50,942 nucleotides of DNA from UMGS1781 sp045628105 (GTDB lineage: Bacteria; Bacillota; Clostridia; TANB77; CAG-508), in contig JAZQOX010000048.1 in the NCBI GenBank assembly GCA_045628105.1, forward strand, positions 1-50,942. Direction: 5' to 3'. A program made the position numbers and the translations under genes. Position 1 is the stretch's first letter. Each line of letters opens with the position of its first letter. This document shows positions 1 to 8,892 of the stretch, one piece after another. Under the pieces are notes generated by a model, which was not told where the DNA came from, did no database searches, and saw only the letters and a list, made by a program, of their open reading frames with translations.

Positions 1-200
1 TTATCTAATATAACAGTTTCAAATGTGTTATTAAAATCTTTGAATAATTTTTTTATAATATTTTTTGTCTTCTTTTCTTTTGTTTTCTCCGTGACTGGTA
101 AAATTATTATTTTATTTTCTTTTAAATCTTTTATTTGAAAAACATTTAATATTTTATACCACCACTTAATATGTTCTGGTTGTTGGAGAAGTACTACCAT
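1..200 (-). CDS. Unrecognised protein, N-terminal part only
   Basis: The reading frame starts with ATG at 200 behind a plausible ribosome site (AGGTG about 8 bases upstream) and stays open to the left edge, so the C-terminus is outside the window. The visible 66 residues begin MVVLLQQPEHIKWWYKILN and continue with a Lys-rich, moderately hydrophobic sequence. An in-frame GTG three codons upstream is an alternative start. It lies 52 bases downstream of mnmA on the same strand and may be co-transcribed with it. I recognise no domain and assign no function. Confidence 0.6.
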   Translation of the reverse strand, partial: MVVLLQQPEHIKWWYKILNVFQIKDLKENKIIILPVTEKTKEKKTKNIIKKLFKDFNNTFETVILD

Positions 201-252
201 CTTTATCACCTAGAACATTATATTAGCATAATACTTTATTTTAGAACATGAA

Positions 253-1296
253 TTATAAAATTTTTCCGCCACCTATTAAAATGTCCTCATCATAAAAAAC
301 AACTGACTGACCTGGTGTAATAGCTCTTTGAGGATCATCAAACTCTATTTTTACTTTTCCTTCATAAACTGGAATTACTCTTGCCTTTGCAGGTTTTGAC
401 CTGTATCTTACTTTTGCGAAACATTCAAATTCATGCTCTACTTTATCAAAAATATGCCAGTTTAATTCATTAGCATATAAATAATTTTTATACAGTTTTT
501 CTTCATTTCCCACTATAACTTCATTTTTATCTTTATTAATATTAATAACATAAAGTGGTTCTGAGTATGATATTCCTAATCCTTTTCTTTGCCCTATTGT
601 ATAGTTTATAAATCCTTCATGATTTCCGAGAATTTTTCCACTATCTAAAACTATATTTCCATTATTTAAATTTATATAGTCCTTAAGAAATGCTTTATAA
701 TCATCATTTGGTATAAAGCATATTTCTTGGCTATCCTTTTTATGAGCGATTTCCAAACCGTGTTCTTCAGCAATTTTTCTTGTTTCTTGTTTGCTCTCTA
801 AATTTTGTAATGGAAATAAAATATGCTCTACAACTTCTTTATTTATACCATATAAGAAATATGTTTGATCTTTGCTTTCAACATCTGATTTTTTTAACAT
901 ATATCTTTTATATTTTTCTGAATACTCAACCTTTGCATAATGTCCTGTTGCTATATATTTGCATCCATTTTTTTTAGCTTCTTCATATAATAAACCAAAT
1001 TTTAAATGTTTATTGCATTCTATGCATGGATTTGGAGTTCTACCATTTTTATATTCTGAAATAAAATTATCAACAACTTTATTTTTAAAAGCGTCTGCCA
1101 GGTCTAAAACATAATGTTTAATTCCTAATTTATCGCATATTTTTTTAGCATCTTCTGCTGATTTTTCATCATTTTTTCCACATGGTTTCCATAGTTTCAT
1201 TGTGCAACCTATAACTTCATATCCCTGCTCTTGAAGTAGTATCGCCGCAACACTACTATCTACTCCTCCGCTCATTCCAAGTAGAACTTTGTCCAT
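253..1296 (-). CDS. mnmA: tRNA-specific 2-thiouridylase MnmA
   Basis: MnmA installs the 2-thio group on the wobble uridine of tRNA-Lys, -Glu and -Gln, using ATP and persulfide sulfur. The 347-residue protein has the N-terminal PP-loop SGGVDSS (residues 9-15). The two family cysteines are Cys91 in NPCIEC and Cys193 in SQEICFIP, with GHYAKVEY, DQTYFLYG and GQRKGLGI between and after. Length is normal. The frame is open 57 codons further upstream, but that part only runs through the galE end; ATG at 1296 has AAGGGAGC just upstream and the expected MDKVLLGMSGG start. With trmFO and queH it is one of several tRNA-modification genes in the window. Confidence 0.95.
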   Translation of the reverse strand: MDKVLLGMSGGVDSSVAAILLQEQGYEVIGCTMKLWKPCGKNDEKSAEDAKKICDKLGIKHYVLDLADAFKNKVVDNFISEYKNGRTPNPCIECNKHLKFGLLYEEAKKNGCKYIATGHYAKVEYSEKYKRYMLKKSDVESKDQTYFLYGINKEVVEHILFPLQNLESKQETRKIAEEHGLEIAHKKDSQEICFIPNDDYKAFLKDYINLNNGNIVLDSGKILGNHEGFINYTIGQRKGLGISYSEPLYVININKDKNEVIVGNEEKLYKNYLYANELNWHIFDKVEHEFECFAKVRYRSKPAKARVIPVYEGKVKIEFDDPQRAITPGQSVVFYDEDILIGGGKIL

Positions 1297-1344
1297 TTTT
1301 GCTCCCTTCTTTTTTTTACTAATTTTAAAATATTTTTTTAAACC

Positions 1345-1395
1345 TGTCCCCAATTGGGATTTTTTTCCCAATTTAAATACGTCCCCAATTGGACA
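1345..1395. repeat. Palindromic short repeat, REP-like
   Basis: In the mnmA-galE gap the 12-mer GTCCCCAATTGG occurs twice, at 1346-1357 and 1381-1392. Each copy contains the palindrome CCAATTGG. Between them AATTGGG (1352-1358) can pair with CCCAATT (about 1367-1373) to make a hairpin with a T-rich loop. GTCCCC/CCAATTGG-type palindromes are common intergenic repeats in Clostridia and resemble REP elements mobilised by IS200-like Y1 transposases; that link is inference, because no transposase is in the window. The hairpin may also act as a weak terminator after galE. Confidence 0.55.
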
Positions 1396-1403
1396 TTTGG
1401 AAT

Positions 1404-2399
1404 TTATTTTTTTGCAAAGTTCCACCCATCTTTGCACATATCTTCTATTCCTTTTTCTGCTTTCCAACCAAGTTCTTTTTCTGCTTTACTTGCATCAGCA
1501 TAGCACGCTGGTATATCTCCAGGTCTTCTTTCACCTATTTTATATTTAACTTTCACACCATTAACTTTTTCGAATGTTTTAACTAATTCTAATACAGAAT
1601 ATCCATTTCCTGTTCCTAAGTTATATATTTTTACACCTTTTTCTTTTCTTATTTTGTCTAGTGCTTTTAAATGTCCAATGCTTAAGTCTACAACATGTAT
1701 ATAATCCCTTACTCCTGTTCCATCTGGTGTGTTATAATCATCTCCAAATACTGTTAATTCTGGATATTTTCCCTTTGCAACTCCCATTATGTATGGCATA
1801 ACATTATTTGGTATTCCATTTGGAACTTCTCCAATTAGTCCACTTGAATGCGCTCCTATTGGGTTAAAATATCTAAGTATTGCTATACTAAATTCTGGAT
1901 CTGCTTTATTAACATCCTGCAATATTTCTTCAATCATCAATTTTGTGCTACCATATGGATTTGTTGTTGATAGAGGAAAATCCTCTGTAATTGGTAGCGA
2001 TTTTGGATTTCCATATACTGTAGCAGATGAACTAAATACTATTCTTTTGCATCCATATTTTTTCATTAATTTCAATAATACTAAAGTTCCTGTTATATTG
2101 TTATGATAATATTCTATAGGTTTTTGAACTGATTCTCCTACTGCTTTTAAACCTGCAAAATGAATTACAGATTCTATATCATTTTCTACAAAAATTTTTT
2201 CCAAATTTTCTTCATCTAATAAGTCAACTTTATAAAATTTAAAATTCTTGTTAGTTATTAGCTTGATTTTGTCCAACACCTCTGGTGAACTATTTGAAAA
2301 ATTATCTACTATTACTATCTCCTCATTTGCATTCAATAATTCTACTACTGTGTGGCTACCAATATATCCTGCTCCACCCGTAACTAAAATCTTACTCAT
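1404..2399 (-). CDS. galE: UDP-glucose 4-epimerase GalE
   Basis: This cytosolic short-chain dehydrogenase-fold enzyme interconverts UDP-glucose and UDP-galactose (Leloir pathway) using bound NAD. The 331-residue protein starts with the NAD-binding motif GGAGYIGSH (residues 8-16). It has SSSATVYG around residue 124 and the catalytic pair Tyr149 and Lys153 in NPYGSTK. Length is typical. The start ATG follows a GGAGGG ribosome site. It is separate from galK (15.8-17.0 kb) but completes the same pathway; UDP-galactose may also feed the glycosyltransferases encoded nearby. It reads in the same direction as the transglycosylase gene 10 bases upstream. Confidence 0.96.
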   Translation of the reverse strand: MSKILVTGGAGYIGSHTVVELLNANEEIVIVDNFSNSSPEVLDKIKLITNKNFKFYKVDLLDEENLEKIFVENDIESVIHFAGLKAVGESVQKPIEYYHNNITGTLVLLKLMKKYGCKRIVFSSSATVYGNPKSLPITEDFPLSTTNPYGSTKLMIEEILQDVNKADPEFSIAILRYFNPIGAHSSGLIGEVPNGIPNNVMPYIMGVAKGKYPELTVFGDDYNTPDGTGVRDYIHVVDLSIGHLKALDKIRKEKGVKIYNLGTGNGYSVLELVKTFEKVNGVKVKYKIGERRPGDIPACYADASKAEKELGWKAEKGIEDMCKDGWNFAKK

Positions 2400-2408
2400 T
2401 TTTCCCTC

Positions 2409-2942
2409 CTAATAAATTTCTTTATAAATTTTATAATTGTGCAAAATTTTATTTGCATAGTTTCTTGTTTCTAAAAATGGAATTTGTTCTATATTTTTTC
2501 CTTCTCTATCTATTATTCCTTGTTCAAGCCATGAATCTAAATTTCCCATTCCCGCATTATATGCAATAATTGCTAAAATATAATTATCGTACTTTGTCAC
2601 AAGATTTTTAAAATATCTTATTCCTATTTTTATATTTGTTTCTGCATCATATAAATCTTCCTCTGTTATTTCACTCATATTAAGATTGTTTGCAGTTTCT
2701 TGTGCCGTTTTCAGCATTATTTGCATTATTCCTATTGCATTGCTATTAGATTTTGCTTTAACGTTAAAATTACTTTCTGCCTTTATTATACTATAAATTA
2801 ATAATGGATCAATGTTATTCTCTTTTGAATATTTTTCTACATAGTCGCTATACTTTTTAGGATAAATATTTTGTAAAATTTGAGATTTATTTAATAATAG
2901 AATAACCCCTACCATTATAATCATAATAATGATTTTTTTCAA
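2409..2942 (-). CDS. Membrane-anchored SLT-type lytic transglycosylase
   Basis: Lytic transglycosylases cleave the MurNAc-GlcNAc bond of peptidoglycan, forming 1,6-anhydroMurNAc. The 177-residue protein has one N-terminal hydrophobic segment (about residues 3-18), then a compact SLT domain: the catalytic Glu56 in IIKAESNF, the GIMQIM motif at residues 71-76, and AIIAYNAGMGNL at about residues 124-135. Size and domain order match Slt70 C-terminal-like, single-domain enzymes of Gram-positives. The start is TTG at 2942, seven to eight bases after a clear GGAG; the first in-frame ATG lies inside the membrane segment. It probably forms an operon with galE (10-base gap) and polA upstream (26-base gap). 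Confidence 0.88.
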   Translation of the reverse strand: MKKIIIMIIMVGVILLLNKSQILQNIYPKKYSDYVEKYSKENNIDPLLIYSIIKAESNFNVKAKSNSNAIGIMQIMLKTAQETANNLNMSEITEEDLYDAETNIKIGIRYFKNLVTKYDNYILAIIAYNAGMGNLDSWLEQGIIDREGKNIEQIPFLETRNYANKILHNYKIYKEIY

Positions 2943-2968
2943 TAGTTTCTCTCCTTTGTTTTCATTTA

Positions 2969-5635
2969 TTATTTTGCATCATACATATTTGTTCCTTCTT
3001 CAATATCAATTTTTAATGGAACTTTAAGTTCAATTACATTTTCCATTTCTTTTTTTAGTATTTCTTTTACTTGCTCTATTTCCTCTGGTACAGTTTCTAT
3101 AAGCACCTCATCATGTACTTGAAGGATCAATTTTGATTGAAGCTTGTTTTCTTTTAATTTATTAAAAATATTTATCATTGCAAGTTTCATAATATCTGCA
3201 GCTGTTCCCTGTATTGGAGTATTCATTGCTACTCTATTTCCAAATTGTCTTACCATAAAGTTGTTAGAGTTCATCTCTGGAATATATCTTCTTCTATGAT
3301 ATAATGTTTCTACATATCCATTCTTTTTTCCTTCATCAACTATATCATTCATGAATTTTTTTATTCCTTGATATTTTTCTAAATATTGTTCTATATACTG
3401 TTTTGCTTCTTTTCTAGGTATTCCTATCTGTTCTCCCAAACCAAAATCAGTAATTCCATAAACAATTCCAAAGTTTACTGCCTTTGCTCTGCTTCTCTCT
3501 TCTTTTGTTACATCTTCAATTGGAATATTGAAAACCTTAGATGCAACTTGTCTGTGTATATCTTCATCTTTTTTAAAAGCTTCTATCATATTTTCGTCCC
3601 CAGATATATGAGCTAAAACTCTTAATTCAATTTGAGAATAGTCCGCATCAATAAATATTTTATCCTGCATTGGTTTAAAAACTTTTCTTAAATTTTTTCC
3701 AAAATCATCTCTTGTTGGAATATTCTGTACATTTGGATCTGTTGAACTTATTCTTCCTGTTGCAGTTACAGTTTGATGAAAGTTTGAATGAACCCTGCCT
3801 GTTTCATTATTTATATATGGTATTAATCCTTCAACATAAGTTGAATTTAGTTTTCCAATTTTTCTATATTCTAATAGTTTCTCAATTATTGGGTGAACAT
3901 TTTTTAATTTTTCTAAAACTTCTACTCCTGTTGAATAACCTGTTTTATTCTTTTTACCCATTGGTAATTTTAGTTTTTCAAATAATATTTCTCCTAATTG
4001 TTTTGTAGAATTAATATTAAATTCTTCCTCTGCAAGTTCATATATTTGAGTTGTTAACTCTTGAATTCTCTGTTTTAGCTCATTTCCGAACTTTAATAGT
4101 TCATCTTTATCTACATATATTCCCTGATATTGCATATCTGCAAGTACTGTCACTAATGGCATTTCTATTTTTTCAAATAATTCAAGAGTATTAGAATCTT
4201 TCATCTTTTTCTTTAATTCATGATAAAGCATATATGTTAGGTATGCATATGCATGATCTTTCCTATGATTATTCTCTGTATTTTCAGAATTTGAAAATAA
4301 CGTTAATTGTTCTTCTTGTTCTTCATTTTGTTCACCTAAAAATGAATTAAAACTAATTTTTAAATACTCTTCTGCTAGGTATTCAATTGAATATTTACTT
4401 ATATTTGAATTTAATATATAACCAGCAATTTCAATATCAAATTTAAAATTATTTGCCTCTATTCCCATTTCTTTTAACAAAATATAATCTTGTTTTTGTT
4501 TGTATCCAATTTTTTCGATATCTTTATTTTCAAATAGTTCTCTTAACTTTTCTATATTTTCTTCAAAATATGATTTGTTTTCTTCTTCTGAATATATAGT
4601 AATTCCTTCAATTTGCTTTTTGATTACTCCATTGTTACTATCTTTTGTTATAATATGATAATAAAATTTCTTTTTATTTAAAATTTCTTCTATTAACTTT
4701 TTTCTACTATCTTCTGAAATATTTTCAAAATTCAATTCAATATTCACACTTTTTTTTTCTTTCTTGAGGTCAAACTTTTCAATATATCTATTAAATTTCA
4801 ATTTCATAAATATTTCTGTAACTTTTTCTGTATTCCATTCTCTTACAATCATTTCATCAAGATTCTTATCAATTGGAGCATTAATATCAATTGTTCCAAG
4901 TGTTCTTGAAAGAAATGCCAATTCTTTATTTTGTTCTATTTTTTCTTTTAATTTTCCTTTAAGTTTATCTGTGTTTTCATATAGCCCATCTATTGATTCA
5001 TATTCTTTTATTAAGCTTATTGCAGTTTTTTCACCTACTCCTGGTACACCCGGTATGTTGTCTGATGAATCTCCTGCAAGTCCTTTAACTTCTATCAATT
5101 TTTTTGGAGATACTTCATATTTTTCTAAGACTTTTTCTATTGTATAATCTTCAGTTTCTGTTTTTCCTTGAACTGTATGTGGAATTCTAACCTTTATATG
5201 TTCATCTATTAATTGGAAACTATCTCTATCTCCTGTTAATATTGTTACATCTAATCCTTCTGCTTGTCCCCATTTTGCAAGTGTTCCAATAACATCATCC
5301 GCTTCGTAGCCTTCCTTCTCAATGATTTTTATATTCATTGCCTGTAATACTTCTTTTATTATTGGCATCTGACATGCAAGTTCATTTGGCATTCCTTTTC
5401 TATTTGCTTTATATCCATCATATAGTTTATGTCTATGTGTAGGTGCCTTTAAATCAAATGTTACAACCATGAATTCCGGTTTAATGTCATCAATAATTTT
5501 AAACATTATTCCAAGAAATCCATATACCGCATTTGTATATGTTCCATCATCAGTCATCATTAACTTTGATGACATAGTCCCATAAAAAGCTCTATTTAAA
5601 ATACTATTTCCATCTATTAAAACTAGTTTCTTCAA
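2969..5635 (-). CDS. polA: DNA polymerase I
   Basis: Pol I fills gaps and removes RNA primers. The 888-residue protein has an N-terminal 5'-3' exonuclease/FEN domain (VLIDGNSILNRAFYG at the start, GDSSDNIPGVPGVGEKTA for DNA binding). A central domain of about residues 300-480 holds the 3'-5' exonuclease fold but lacks the DxE and other metal-binding acids, so proofreading is probably lost, as in Taq and Bst enzymes. The C-terminal polymerase domain has motif A (DADYSQIELR), the O helix region (KAVNFGIVYG) and motif C (QVHDEVLIE). The start is TTG at 5635, six bases after GGAGG. It overlaps nothing and lies 26 bases upstream of the transglycosylase gene. Confidence 0.96.
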   Translation of the reverse strand: MKKLVLIDGNSILNRAFYGTMSSKLMMTDDGTYTNAVYGFLGIMFKIIDDIKPEFMVVTFDLKAPTHRHKLYDGYKANRKGMPNELACQMPIIKEVLQAMNIKIIEKEGYEADDVIGTLAKWGQAEGLDVTILTGDRDSFQLIDEHIKVRIPHTVQGKTETEDYTIEKVLEKYEVSPKKLIEVKGLAGDSSDNIPGVPGVGEKTAISLIKEYESIDGLYENTDKLKGKLKEKIEQNKELAFLSRTLGTIDINAPIDKNLDEMIVREWNTEKVTEIFMKLKFNRYIEKFDLKKEKKSVNIELNFENISEDSRKKLIEEILNKKKFYYHIITKDSNNGVIKKQIEGITIYSEEENKSYFEENIEKLRELFENKDIEKIGYKQKQDYILLKEMGIEANNFKFDIEIAGYILNSNISKYSIEYLAEEYLKISFNSFLGEQNEEQEEQLTLFSNSENTENNHRKDHAYAYLTYMLYHELKKKMKDSNTLELFEKIEMPLVTVLADMQYQGIYVDKDELLKFGNELKQRIQELTTQIYELAEEEFNINSTKQLGEILFEKLKLPMGKKNKTGYSTGVEVLEKLKNVHPIIEKLLEYRKIGKLNSTYVEGLIPYINNETGRVHSNFHQTVTATGRISSTDPNVQNIPTRDDFGKNLRKVFKPMQDKIFIDADYSQIELRVLAHISGDENMIEAFKKDEDIHRQVASKVFNIPIEDVTKEERSRAKAVNFGIVYGITDFGLGEQIGIPRKEAKQYIEQYLEKYQGIKKFMNDIVDEGKKNGYVETLYHRRRYIPEMNSNNFMVRQFGNRVAMNTPIQGTAADIMKLAMINIFNKLKENKLQSKLILQVHDEVLIETVPEEIEQVKEILKKEMENVIELKVPLKIDIEEGTNMYDAK

Positions 5636-5662
5636 AATTAACCTCCGTAAGTTCTTTAACTA

Positions 5663-6040
5663 TTAGCTATATTTTTTTAAGTTTTTTCTCTGAATTATCT
5701 TATTTAACTTATCTACCAAATTAAACGTAATAACCAAAAGTATCATAATAGGTAAATAAACTAAGCCTATTTTGTAGCTTTCGCTGAATAGCGCAAAATT
5801 TAATAATATTACAAGTTCATATGAAAATTGTAAATACAATATATTTTTTATTACTTTACCTTTTTGCCAAAAAGCTGTTGAAGTTAGCCAAATTGTATAC
5901 CATGGACACAAATTCGTTATAATCATGAATAAAAATGACATTAAAGTATTATTACATTTCTTCATTACCTTCTGCAATTTTATTTTTTTTGATATAAACA
6001 TGAATATTAATCCATCTGCAAATATTATTCCGAAATACAA
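5663..6040 (-). pseudogene. C-terminal part of the frameshifted GT-C glycosyltransferase
   Basis: This frame encodes about 125 hydrophobic residues with several membrane segments and continues the gene that ends its own frame at 5952. The join falls at a run of six A (6046-6051; six T on the coding strand). Dropping one T gives an uninterrupted protein reading from TQYF into SILYFGIIFADG. Its own ATG at 6040 has no good ribosome site, so I treat it as the tail of one gene. Together the two frames would give about 480 residues, a normal length for this enzyme class. Confidence 0.7.
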
Positions 6041-7112
6041 AATAGAAAAAATATTGGGTATATTTTAATATATTTATTCCTTTTTGTTTTGAAATTTCTA
6101 ACATTATTGCAAATATAGATTCTCTGTACTTGCTCTGTTGCATTGTAGCTGTTAAAAACATCTTTATATCCTTTGCGTATAAAAAGTATACTAATGCCAT
6201 TACTCCTATAAATAATAATGCATATAAAAAGCAATATAAAATTTTTTTACTTATTTTTTTATCTTTAAGATAATATAATACCAAAAAAGGAATTAGCAAT
6301 ACAGATACATACTTTATACATGTTGCCAATGCCATAAAAACTATTGTTAATATTATATTTTTCTTTTTCAATAAGAAATATAATCCCAAAAGTATAAAAA
6401 ATATTAAATATATATCATTGTGTACATTTGTAATCATTTCAAATAATATAAAAGGATTTAATCCATATAATAACATGAATTTTTTCTTTTTTGTTATTTT
6501 ATACACTAGCAATGTATTTAGTATGTGTACCCCAACTGCCACTATTTTATATATGTATAGTGAAAGTGTAACGTTCCCAAATGATAATCCAGATAATAGT
6601 TTACATATAAAAGCCCATAATGGTCCATATACTACTACCTGTTTTTCCCATAATCCAGTTCTTTGTAATATTTCATCACTCGGATTTTGTATTCTTACTT
6701 CACGTACAGAAGTATAATAAGGATTTTCATGATATTTTGCGTCAATCCACCCTGTTCCCATGTAATAGAAAATATCTGATGTTGTAAATGGCAACATCAG
6801 TCCAAATATAATTGCAATTACTAAAACAAATTCTAAAACTTTTTTTTCATTTTTAAATTCTTTTTCAGAATTTTTTATTAATCTAAAATAAAAAGCAATT
6901 AATAATATTAGTAATGTACCAAATACAATTGCACCCGCCATTGATTCCAAATAACTTATTGGTTTATGCAAAAAGAAAGTAAACCATTCTGTAAAATTTA
7001 AAACCGTCTTGTTTACACTCAGATATACAACAGAAGGTATCATAATAGCGGCTGATATTATTAACATAATAATTTTATTACTAATAATTTTTATATTTTT
7101 TTTCCTAATCAT
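5952..7112 (-). pseudogene. GT-C fold glycosyltransferase, MptB-like, frameshifted
   Basis: The protein is a multi-pass membrane enzyme with about ten predicted hydrophobic segments. An early TTSDIFYYMGTGWI loop resembles the acidic first loop of GT-C transferases. LNPFILFEMITNVHNDI resembles the NPL-x-GGxHND motif of polyprenol-phosphomannose-dependent mannosyltransferases (MptA/MptB, GT87-like). Such enzymes transfer sugar from a polyprenyl-phosphate donor outside the membrane, and a GT2 enzyme that could make such a donor is encoded at 7942-8883. The ATG at 7110-7112 overlaps the stop of the 86-residue gene upstream (ATGA). The frame is lost after about residue 358 at a six-base homopolymer. 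It may be a sequencing error, a decayed gene or a phase-variable switch. The exact substrate is unknown. Confidence 0.75.
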
Positions 7113-7369
7113 TCTAAAATAAACTCTTTCCCATTATTATTTTCTCTTGCTGCTTTATTTAGTCCAGCTATCAAATATTTTCTTATACTTTGTTTATCCA
7201 ATACATTCTCATATTCTTTGCAAAGACCTACAGCTCTATCAATGCACTTATTTCTTCTCTCTTTTATTTCTTGCTCACTTAATTGTGTTCCTTCATCATA
7301 TGCTTTTACTTCGAAATATAATTGTTCTCCAATTGCCTCAATACTATTTATTATTTCATCAACACTCAC
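7109..7369 (-). CDS. Small uncharacterised cytosolic protein
   Basis: This 86-residue charged, helical protein (begins MSVDEIINSIEAIGEQLYFE) has no membrane segment and no motif I recognise. The start is GTG at 7369, seven bases after GGGAG; no ATG fits. Its stop overlaps the start of the glycosyltransferase gene by four bases (ATGA), and it begins 11 bases after queH ends, so it is very likely translated in the queH-glycosyltransferase operon. I assign no function. Confidence 0.75.
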   Translation of the reverse strand: MSVDEIINSIEAIGEQLYFEVKAYDEGTQLSEQEIKERRNKCIDRAVGLCKEYENVLDKQSIRKYLIAGLNKAARENNNGKEFILE

Positions 7370-7380
7370 TATAATTCTCC

Positions 7381-7938
7381 CTAATTATTGTTTTTATCTT
7401 TCCATATTTGTTTTTGATATCTTTCTTCTTCTGAAAAAATGCATCCGCAATATTTTTGCATATATAGTCCAATCTCACGTGCTTTGGCTTGTCCTTCTCT
7501 AAATCCAGTTCTAAAATCTCTGTATAAGAAATTAATCTCATATTTTTTAGAAAGTTCCTCGCAGATTCTTTTAATTTCTTCATGTTTTTGATATGGACTA
7601 ACAAATAATGTAGTAGTAAATGTATCGTATCCATTTTCTTTTGCATATTTTACAGTTTTTTCAAGTCTTGTTATGTAACAGTACTTTGTACATCTATTTT
7701 CTAAATCATTTATTGTACTTTTGCAAAATTCATCTAATCCGTATTCTTCTTCAAATATTGCATTTACATTTATACTATTTGCATATTCTTTTAAGCAATC
7801 TCTTCTTGCTTTGTATTCAGTATATGGATGTATATTAGGATTGTACCAGTACAATGTTGGTTCAATATTTTCGCTTCTCAAAGTATCTATACAGTATACA
7901 CTACATGGTGCACAACATGTATGCATTAATAATTTCAT
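7381..7938 (-). CDS. queH: Epoxyqueuosine reductase QueH
   Basis: QueH (formerly DUF208) performs the last step of queuosine synthesis in tRNA, reducing epoxyqueuosine, as a non-homologous replacement of QueG. The 185-residue protein starts with the family signature HTCCAPCS (Cys8, Cys9, Cys12), has the conserved LYWYNPNIHP and TTTLFVSPYQKHEEI segments, and ends with the second cysteine cluster YCGCIFSEEER. These cysteines bind an iron-sulfur cluster and adjacent metal in characterised QueH. GAGGAATAAAAA precedes the ATG. It begins four bases after the GT2 gene ends. No other queuosine genes are visible, which suits an organism that salvages precursors. Confidence 0.93.
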   Translation of the reverse strand: MKLLMHTCCAPCSVYCIDTLRSENIEPTLYWYNPNIHPYTEYKARRDCLKEYANSINVNAIFEEEYGLDEFCKSTINDLENRCTKYCYITRLEKTVKYAKENGYDTFTTTLFVSPYQKHEEIKRICEELSKKYEINFLYRDFRTGFREGQAKAREIGLYMQKYCGCIFSEEERYQKQIWKDKNNN

Positions 7939-7941
7939 TTT

Positions 7942-8883
7942 TTATTCCTCTTTTACATTTATTTTTTTATCAATTATATATTGTGGTCTTCCCTTTGCTT
8001 CATCATATATTCTTGTAATATATTCTCCTATCATCCAAAGTGAAAGCATCTGAACTCCAGTAAAAAATGTTATAGTAACCATTAATGAAGTCCATCCTGC
8101 CGTTAAATCATTTAAGTCAAAAAAATATGATGCAAGAGCATAAATTAGTATTGCAAATGATAAAACAATTGACATTATTCCTATATATCCAATCATTTTT
8201 AATGGTTTGCTTGAAAACCCAATTATTCCATCTGAAGCTAGTTTTAACATTTTTCTTAATGGATATTTTGTTTTTCCTGCAAATCTTTCTTGTCTTTCAT
8301 ATTCAAATGCTGTTTGCTTATATCCAACCCAGCTGAACATTCCTCTCAAAAATTTATTATGTTCTGGCATATTATTAATAACATCCACAACTTTTCTATC
8401 AACCAATCTAAAATCTCCAGTATCCTTTGGAATTTCAACATCTGATAATCCATTTAAAATATTGTAAAACATTTTTGCTGTAAATAACTTAAAATGTGAT
8501 TCACCCTTTCTCGTTTTTCTTTTTGCATATATAACTTCGTTTCCATTTTCCCATAGTTTAAGCATTTCCTTTAGTAATTCTGGTGGATCCTGTAAGTCTG
8601 CATCAATTATTAAAACAACATCTCCTGAAACATATTTTAATCCTGCGGTAACTGCAGCCTGATGTCCAAAATTTCTTGAAAACGATATGACCTTAACATT
8701 TTGATTTTCTGCTGCAATATTTTCTAGCATTTCTAATGTTTTATCTTTACTTCCATCGTTTACAAAAATTATTTCATATTCATAACTATTTATTTCATCT
8801 ACAGCATTTTTTACTCTGTTGTAACATTCATTCACAACCGCTTCTTCATAATACATCGGTATAACTATTGAAATTTTTTTCAT
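7942..8883 (-). CDS. Polyprenyl-phosphate glycosyltransferase, GT2 (GtrB/DPM-like)
   Basis: The 313-residue protein has an N-terminal GT-A domain: KKISIVIPMYYEEAVVNEC, VNDGSKDKT, the metal-binding DADLQDPPELL, and DTGDFRLVDRKV. Two C-terminal membrane segments follow (about residues 228-252 and 262-290). This architecture is that of GtrB, CsbB and ArnC-type enzymes, which move a sugar from a nucleotide donor to undecaprenyl phosphate on the inner face of the membrane. The product could supply the GT-C enzyme two genes downstream, for wall or lipid glycosylation (inference). Its ATG follows AGGAG, and it begins nine bases after ruvB ends. Confidence 0.92.
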   Translation of the reverse strand: MKKISIVIPMYYEEAVVNECYNRVKNAVDEINSYEYEIIFVNDGSKDKTLEMLENIAAENQNVKVISFSRNFGHQAAVTAGLKYVSGDVVLIIDADLQDPPELLKEMLKLWENGNEVIYAKRKTRKGESHFKLFTAKMFYNILNGLSDVEIPKDTGDFRLVDRKVVDVINNMPEHNKFLRGMFSWVGYKQTAFEYERQERFAGKTKYPLRKMLKLASDGIIGFSSKPLKMIGYIGIMSIVLSFAILIYALASYFFDLNDLTAGWTSLMVTITFFTGVQMLSLWMIGEYITRIYDEAKGRPQYIIDKKINVKEE

Positions 8884-8892
8884 ATAAATCTC

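Noticed and set aside
1297..1467. Extended N-terminus of mnmA (57 extra codons)
   Set aside because: It reads through the intergenic repeat and the end of galE, has no family similarity, and the ATG at 1296 has a good ribosome site and the expected first residues.
7359..7646. Second minus-strand frame inside queH
   Set aside because: It is a shadow of queH, which carries all the conserved cysteines in its own frame.
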